Assembly (NCBI RefSeq): GCF_004342425.1
Contig: NZ_SLWQ01000001.1
Location: 825,280 to 889,279, forward strand
Direction of reading: 5' to 3'
Origin: Dokdonella fugitiva
GTDB taxonomy: Bacteria; Pseudomonadota; Gammaproteobacteria; Xanthomonadales; Rhodanobacteraceae
DNA: 64,000 nucleotides
Shown here piece after piece: positions 58,746 to 64,000 of this stretch. The notes beneath the pieces are model-generated. The model saw only the letters and a list, made by a program, of their open reading frames with translations. It ran no database searches and had not been told where the DNA came from. Position 1 is the stretch's first letter; every line of letters starts with the position of its first letter. Both the position numbers and the translations under genes were made by a program.

Positions 58746-59906
58746 ATGCTTAAAAAACTCCTTTCGGTTTCGGCGGGCCTGCTGCTGACGCTGACGGTGT
58801 ACGCCGCGACGACGGAGTGGGCGGACAACCATCCGGACCGTTATGTCGTCAAGAAAGGCGACACCCTCTGGGACATTTCCGCACGCTTCCTGAAGAAGCC
58901 GTGGCATTGGCCGGAGATCTGGCAGGACAACGGCCAGGTCAGGAATCCGCATCTCATCTATCCGGGCGACGTGCTCGTGATCAACGAACACCGCCTCGGC
59001 ACCGAAGGCGGCTTCGGTCCGCACGTGCGCGCGTCGGCGTACGAGGACGCGATCCCGCCGATCCCGCTGTCCGCGCTCAAGCAGTGGCTGCGGAACACGC
59101 GCATCATCGGCGAAAACGACCTGCGCGAAGCGCCGCACGTGATCGGCGTCGAAGAGAACCAGCTGCTCGGTTCGCCGGGCCAGCTCGTCTACGTCCGCGG
59201 CCTCGCCGCGCAGCCGGGCACGCGCCTCGCGCTCGTGCGCCCGAGCGGCCGCTACTACGACATGCCGCCCGAGGACGACGGCCGCCCGCGCGAAGTCCAT
59301 CGCCAGGCCAAGGACGACTTCCACGATCGCCGCCCGGACATGCTCTGGCGCCACGGCCCGAATGAATTCACGCTGTCGGGCAACGTGCGTTTCCTCGGCT
59401 ACGAGGTGCGCGATTTCGGCGTCGTCGAAGTCACGCGCAGCGCCGACGTGTCCTCCGCGCTGGTGGTCAGCTCCGACTTCGAGGTCAAGGCGGGCGACTA
59501 CCTGATGCCGATCGACACGCGCCCCTACGACGACGAATACGTGCCGCATGCGCCGGCGCAGGTGCCGGAGAACATGCGCGTGATCGCATTCACCGACGCG
59601 CTCGACGCGGTCGGCCCGCGCCAGGTCGTCGCGCTGTCGCGCGGCAGCGAGGACGGCATCGAGAACGGCCAGACCTTCAGCATCTACGCCGAGGGCGAGG
59701 AAGTCGTCGACAACACGGACTATCCGGAAGGCAGCGTGAAGCGCTTCTTCCACCCGCGTGACGCCCGCGCGACGCTGCCGCCGGAATTCATCGGCCACGT
59801 GATGATCTTCCGCACCTTCCAGCGCGTGAGCTACGGGCTCGTGATGGACGCGGTGAAGCCGGTGAACATCGGCCAGTTCCTGTTCGACCCGGACAAGACG
59901 CCCTGA
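58746..59906 (+). CDS. LysM peptidoglycan-binding protein
   Basis: A 386-residue exported protein. A signal peptide (residues 1-20, MLKKLLSVSAGLLLTLTVYA) is followed by one LysM domain (about residues 34-85: YVVKKGDTLWDISARFLKKP to IYPGDVLVI) and a long C-terminal region without a named domain (GRYYDMPPEDDG, FLGYEVRDFGVVEV). LysM genes of this type lie divergent from def and beside dprA across gammaproteobacteria. It probably binds the cell wall in the periplasm. A TACACT -10-like hexamer is at 58705-58710. Confidence 0.92.
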   Translation: MLKKLLSVSAGLLLTLTVYAATTEWADNHPDRYVVKKGDTLWDISARFLKKPWHWPEIWQDNGQVRNPHLIYPGDVLVINEHRLGTEGGFGPHVRASAYEDAIPPIPLSALKQWLRNTRIIGENDLREAPHVIGVEENQLLGSPGQLVYVRGLAAQPGTRLALVRPSGRYYDMPPEDDGRPREVHRQAKDDFHDRRPDMLWRHGPNEFTLSGNVRFLGYEVRDFGVVEVTRSADVSSALVVSSDFEVKAGDYLMPIDTRPYDDEYVPHAPAQVPENMRVIAFTDALDAVGPRQVVALSRGSEDGIENGQTFSIYAEGEEVVDNTDYPEGSVKRFFHPRDARATLPPEFIGHVMIFRTFQRVSYGLVMDAVKPVNIGQFLFDPDKTP

Positions 59907-60009
59907 CCGCGGCGGCGTGCGCGGCACGCCTCCGGACGTGGTGATTTCGCACGCGGCGCGATGGCAACATCGCGCCGCGTGCCTTTCCGGCGCCCGCTAG
60001 GCTGGCCCC

Positions 60010-61173
60010 ATGGACATCGTCGCGAACCGGACACGGCTCGAAGCCTGGCTCGTGCTGCTGCGCGCGCCCGGCCTCGGCCCCGCGACCCTGCGCGAGCTGC
60101 TCGCGGCCGCCGGCGATGCGCCGCGCGCTCTCGCGGCCGCGCGCCGCGGCACCCACGAACGCACGCGCGAGGCCGACTGCCGCGCGTGGCTGCGCGCGCC
60201 CGACCCCGCGCTCATCGAAGCGGACTTCGCCTGGCTCGCGCAGCCGGGGCACGCGCTGCTCGCCTGCGACGAAGCCGATTTCCCCACCCTGCTCGACGAC
60301 GCCGCACCGCCACCAGCCGCCTTGTTCGTCGCCGGCGCCGCGGAAGCGCTCTGGCAGCCCCAGCTCGCCATCGTCGGCAGCCGCAACGCGAGCCAGGCCG
60401 GCCAGGCGAATGCGGCGGCGTTCGCCCGCGCACTTGCCGCCTCGGGTTTCGCCATCACGAGCGGCCTCGCCGAAGGCATCGACGGCGCCGCGCACGCGGC
60501 CACGCTGGACGCGGGCGCCACGACGATCGCGGTGCTCGGCACCGGCGCGGACGTCGTCTACCCGGCTCGCCATGACGACCTCGCCGCGTGCATCCTCGCC
60601 GGCGGCGGCGCGCTGGTCAGCGAGTTCCCGCTCGGCACGCCGCCGCACCCAACCCACTTCCCGCGGCGCAACCGCATCATCGCCAGCCTCGCGCTCGGCA
60701 CCCTCGTGGTCGAGGCGGGGCTGCGCTCCGGCTCGTTGCTGACCGCGCGCCAGGCCGCCGAGGCGGGGCGCGAGGTGTTCGCGATCCCGGGCTCGATCCA
60801 CAACCCGCTCGCGCGCGGCTGCCACCAGCTCATCCGCAGCGGCGCCAAGCTGGTCGAAACGGCCGAGGAGATCGTCGCCGAACTCGCCCCACTCGCCCGG
60901 CGGCTAGGCGCGAGCCTGCGCGAGCGCCTGCAGGCCCCTGCCGGGGGCGCCGCCGACCCGCCGCGGCGTACCATGGCCGCGCACGCCGACGATCCCGACT
61001 ATGCCCGCCTGTACGCGGCACTCGACCACGAGCCGCTCGGCATCGACGTGCTGGCCGGGCGCAGCGGCCTGCCCGTCGCGGCCCTGTCCTCGATGCTGCT
61101 GATGCTCGAACTCGAGGGCGAGGTGGTCGCCGAACGGGGCGGCTACGCCCGCCGGGCCGGCTCCGGTGCGTGA
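60010..61173 (+). CDS. dprA: DNA-processing protein DprA
   Basis: A 387-residue DprA/Smf protein that loads RecA on incoming single-stranded DNA during natural transformation. An N-terminal SAM-like part (residues 10-70) precedes the Rossmann core with LAIVGSRNASQAGQ, ITSGLAEGIDGAAHAATL and FPRRNRIIASLALGTLVVEA. A C-terminal winged-helix DprA-WH domain (residues 325-380) has IDVLAGRSGLPVAALSSMLL. It lies directly upstream of topA; the smg gene often found between them is absent. Confidence 0.96.
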   Translation: MDIVANRTRLEAWLVLLRAPGLGPATLRELLAAAGDAPRALAAARRGTHERTREADCRAWLRAPDPALIEADFAWLAQPGHALLACDEADFPTLLDDAAPPPAALFVAGAAEALWQPQLAIVGSRNASQAGQANAAAFARALAASGFAITSGLAEGIDGAAHAATLDAGATTIAVLGTGADVVYPARHDDLAACILAGGGALVSEFPLGTPPHPTHFPRRNRIIASLALGTLVVEAGLRSGSLLTARQAAEAGREVFAIPGSIHNPLARGCHQLIRSGAKLVETAEEIVAELAPLARRLGASLRERLQAPAGGAADPPRRTMAAHADDPDYARLYAALDHEPLGIDVLAGRSGLPVAALSSMLLMLELEGEVVAERGGYARRAGSGA

Positions 61174-61400
61174 GGAAAAACCCCGCCGCCGGCTTGTGTT
61201 GCGCGCAACCGGCCGCATCCACGGCCCGCGCCGGCCGCGGCCGGCGCCGCGCGGGATCGGCTTGACAGGCCGGCACGCGGCGTGTTTCCACTAAAAGAAG
61301 AGAACGACTGCGTGCCGTCGGCGCGCCCTCGTCCCGGCCCGCGCCGGCGACCCGCTCCGCGCCCTGCCGGCGCCGCGCCCGCACCCGCCAAGGATCCCAA

Positions 61401-63899
61401 ATGGCAAAGAACCTCCTGATCGTCGAGTCGCCCGCCAAGGCGAAGACGATCAACAAGTATCTCGGCAAGGATTTCCACGTGCTGGCGTCCTACGGGCACG
61501 TGCGCGACCTCGTGCCGAAGGAGGGCGCGGTCGACCCCGATCGCCACTTCCAGATGAACTACGAGGTCATCGATCGCAACGAGAAGCACGTCGACGCGAT
61601 CGCCAAGGCGGCCAAGGCGGCCGACGCGCTCTACCTCGCGACCGACCTGGATCGCGAAGGCGAGGCGATTTCCTGGCACATCGCCGAGATCCTGCGCCAG
61701 CGCAAGCTGCTCGACGGCAAGGCGCTGCACCGCGTGGTGTTCAGCGAGATCACGCCGCGCGCCATCAAGGAAGCGGTCGCGCACCCGCGCCAGCTGTCGA
61801 TGGACCTCGTCAACGCGCAGCAGGCGCGCCGCGCGCTCGACTACCTGGTCGGCTTCAACCTGTCGCCGGTGCTCTGGCGCAAGGTGCAGCGCGGCCTGTC
61901 CGCGGGCCGCGTGCAGTCGCCGGCGCTGCGCATGATCGTCGAGCGCGAGGAGGAGATCGAGGCGTTCAAGGCGCGCGAGTACTGGACGATCGAAGCCGAC
62001 TGCGCGCACCCGGACACGCGCTTCAAGGCGCGCCTGCTCAAACTGCGCGGCAAGAAGTTCGAGCAGTTCGACCTCACCAACGAAGCCGATGCAATGGCAG
62101 CGCGCAGCGCGCTCGAGCGCTCGGCGCAGGGCCGCCTCGTCGTCGCCAACATCGAGTCGAAGGAGCGCAAGCGCCGCCCGGCGCCGCCGTTCACGACCTC
62201 GACGCTGCAGCAGGAGGCCGCCCGCAAGCTCGGCTTCTCGACCAGCCGCACGATGAAGATCGCGCAGGGCCTCTACGAAGGCGTCGCGCTCGGCGACGAG
62301 GGCGTGGTCGGCCTCATCACCTACATGCGTACCGACGCCGTGCACCTGTCGGCCGAGGCAATCCACGAACTGCGCGACGTGATCGCCAAGGACTACGGTC
62401 CGCAGGCGTTGCCGGAGGCGCCGCACTACTACCGCAACAAGTCGAAGAATGCGCAGGAAGCGCACGAGGCGATCCGGCCGACCTCCGCGCTGCACCGCCC
62501 GCGCGACGTCGCGCCGTACCTCAACGACGAGCAGCGCAAGCTCTACGACCTCATCTGGAAGCGCGCGGTCGCCTGCCAGATGCAGCACGCGACCTTGAAC
62601 ACGGTCAGCGTCGACCTCGACGCCGGCGGCGACTCGCTGTTCCGCGCGAGCGGCACGACCGTGGTCGACCCGGGCTTCCTCGCCGTCTACGAGGAAGGGC
62701 GCGATGCGAAGAGCGCGGAGGACGACGACGAAGGCCGCAAGCTGCCGAAGATGCAGATCGGCGAAGCGGTGCCGCTCGCCGCGGTCGACGCCGAGCAGCA
62801 TTTCACCGAGCCGCCGCCGCGCTATTCCGAGGCCTCGCTGGTGAAGACGCTCGAGGAATACGGCATCGGTCGCCCGTCGACCTACGCGAGCATCATCCAG
62901 GTGCTGCTCAACCGCGAATACGTCACGCTCGACAGCCGCCGCTTCCGGCCGACCGACGTCGGCCGCGCGGTCGCGAAGTTCCTGTCCGGCCATTTCACCC
63001 AGTACGTCGACTACGACTTCACCGCCAAGCTCGAGGACGAGCTCGATGCAGTCAGTCGCGGCGAAGAGGATTGGGTGCCGCTGCTCGAGAAGTTCTGGAA
63101 ACCGTTCAAGGCGACCGTCGACGAGAAGAGCGAGACGGTCGACCGCTCCGAAGCGACCGGCGCGCGCGAACTCGGCATCGACCCGAAGAGCGGCAAGCCC
63201 GTGCAGGTGCGCCTCGGCCGCTACGGGCCGTTCGCGCAGATCGGCAGCAAGGACGACGAGGACAAGCCGACGTTCGCGAGCCTGCGGCCCGGGCAGAGCA
63301 TGCACACGATCACGCTCGAGGAAGCACTCGAGCTGTTCAAGCTGCCGCGCAAGCTCGGCCAGGCCGAGGACGGCGAGGAGATCACGGTCGGCGTCGGCCG
63401 CTTCGGCCCGTTCGTCAAGCACGGCTCGATGTACGCCTCGCTCAAGCCCGAGGACGATCCGTACACGATCGAACTGCCGCGCGCGCTCGAACTCGTGCGC
63501 GAGAAGGCCGAGCTCATCGCCAACCGCATCATCAAGGACTTCGGCAACGGCATCCAGGTGCTGAACGGCCGCTACGGCCCGTACATCACCGACGGCGACA
63601 AGAACGCGCGCATCCCGAAGGACAAGGAGCCGCGCGAGCTGACCGAGGCCGAGTGCATGGAACTGCTCGCGGCGGCGCCGAACCGGCCCAAGCGCGGCGG
63701 TCGCTTCGGCAAGAAGGCACCGGCGAAGGCCACGAAGGTGGTCAAGACGGCGAAGGCGCCCGCTTCCGACGCACCCGGGAAGGCGGCGGTGAAGAAGGCG
63801 CCCGCGAAGAAGGCGGCGAAGAAGGCCACTGCGAAGAGGGCGTCGGCGAAGAAGGCAGCCGCCAAGAAGGCGGGTGCGGCGAAGAAGTCGGCGGGCTGA
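61401..63899 (+). CDS. topA: DNA topoisomerase I
   Basis: An 832-residue type IA topoisomerase that relaxes negative supercoils. The Toprim domain opens with LLIVESPAKAKTINKYLG and has TDLDREGEAISWHI. The active-site tyrosine is Tyr308 in GLITYMRTDAV. Instead of the Cys4 zinc ribbons of E. coli TopA, the C-terminal part has Toprim-C repeats (VQVRLGRYGPFAQIG, ITVGVGRFGPFVKHG and GIQVLNGRYGPYITDG) and a Lys/Ala-rich tail (residues 770-832) for DNA binding. ATG 61401 follows AAGGA. Confidence 0.96.
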   Translation: MAKNLLIVESPAKAKTINKYLGKDFHVLASYGHVRDLVPKEGAVDPDRHFQMNYEVIDRNEKHVDAIAKAAKAADALYLATDLDREGEAISWHIAEILRQRKLLDGKALHRVVFSEITPRAIKEAVAHPRQLSMDLVNAQQARRALDYLVGFNLSPVLWRKVQRGLSAGRVQSPALRMIVEREEEIEAFKAREYWTIEADCAHPDTRFKARLLKLRGKKFEQFDLTNEADAMAARSALERSAQGRLVVANIESKERKRRPAPPFTTSTLQQEAARKLGFSTSRTMKIAQGLYEGVALGDEGVVGLITYMRTDAVHLSAEAIHELRDVIAKDYGPQALPEAPHYYRNKSKNAQEAHEAIRPTSALHRPRDVAPYLNDEQRKLYDLIWKRAVACQMQHATLNTVSVDLDAGGDSLFRASGTTVVDPGFLAVYEEGRDAKSAEDDDEGRKLPKMQIGEAVPLAAVDAEQHFTEPPPRYSEASLVKTLEEYGIGRPSTYASIIQVLLNREYVTLDSRRFRPTDVGRAVAKFLSGHFTQYVDYDFTAKLEDELDAVSRGEEDWVPLLEKFWKPFKATVDEKSETVDRSEATGARELGIDPKSGKPVQVRLGRYGPFAQIGSKDDEDKPTFASLRPGQSMHTITLEEALELFKLPRKLGQAEDGEEITVGVGRFGPFVKHGSMYASLKPEDDPYTIELPRALELVREKAELIANRIIKDFGNGIQVLNGRYGPYITDGDKNARIPKDKEPRELTEAECMELLAAAPNRPKRGGRFGKKAPAKATKVVKTAKAPASDAPGKAAVKKAPAKKAAKKATAKRASAKKAAAKKAGAAKKSAG

Positions 63900-63906
63900 C
63901 ATCGCC

Positions 63907-64000
63907 ATGACGCCGCCGGCCGTTTCGTCCGGTGACGACCTCGCGCAAGCGGTCGACGCGCTGCGTCGCGGCGGCGTCGTCGCCTACCCGACCGAGGCCG
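63907..64000 (+). CDS. tsaC: L-threonylcarbamoyladenylate synthase (5' part)
   Basis: Only the first 31 codons lie in the window. They end in ALRRGGVVAYPTEA, the conserved first motif of the YrdC/Sua5/TsaC family, which makes the precursor of t6A in tRNA. It starts eight bases after the topA stop. TsaC (short) and Sua5 (long) cannot be told apart from this fragment. Confidence 0.8.
   Translation, partial: MTPPAVSSGDDLAQAVDALRRGGVVAYPTEA

Overview
The window is 64 kb of GC-rich chromosome from a gammaproteobacterium, most likely Xanthomonadales/Lysobacterales (Rhodanobacteraceae-like). This placement is inferred from gene content and order: a def-fmt-rsmB-DUF4390-ntrY-ntrX cluster divergent from a LysM gene and dprA-topA-tsaC, an rpoD of Xanthomonas-like length, a monomeric isocitrate dehydrogenase, and secreted proteins with a shared C-terminal tail.

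Layout. 1-13 kb: a secreted beta-propeller-like protein, icd (with a tandem repeat at its 3' end), a DegV protein, a lipoprotein and a LysM protein, then a four-gene chain (hydrolase, zapE, an ArnT-like glycosyltransferase, queF) joined by 4-base start/stop overlaps, acpH, a membrane cytochrome c and tRNA-Arg(CCG). 13-33.5 kb: a low-oxygen respiration region. It holds a DUF190/cytochrome b561/P-type ATPase group, a universal stress protein with a phasin-like protein, a GNAT protein, a complete cbb3 oxidase cluster (ccoNOQP, a small unknown membrane protein, ccoG, a FixH-position protein, ccoI, ccoS), a two-component pair, a Crp/Fnr regulator, a ribonucleotide-reductase-like protein, a flavin oxidoreductase and OmpW. 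Six TTGAT-N4-ATCAA-like boxes lie 60-80 bases before start codons in this region, so it reads as one Anr/Fnr regulon. The local regulator has no FNR-type cysteine cluster.

33.85-40.1 kb: a decaying integrative element at the 3' end of tRNA-Ile(CAU). It carries a tyrosine recombinase, repeated TACTCAC-type motifs at both ends (probable recombinase arm sites), an SRAP-domain protein and at least four frameshifted genes (HEPN-like, Panacea/SocA-like, a secreted protein and one unknown). 40.4-44 kb: an N-terminally truncated secreted-type protein and an intact S8 protease. 44-51 kb: rpoD, dtd, a lipid A acyltransferase, a TPR protein, a patatin-like phospholipase and 3-hydroxybutyrate dehydrogenase. 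51-64 kb: the ntrX to def cluster on the minus strand, then LysM, dprA, topA and the start of tsaC on the plus strand.

No CRISPR array, insertion sequence or rRNA was seen. The most informative observations are the regulon around the cbb3 cluster, the RNR-like protein without a catalytic core inside it, the boundaries and decay of the tRNA-Ile element, and the shared C-terminal tail of two secreted proteins.
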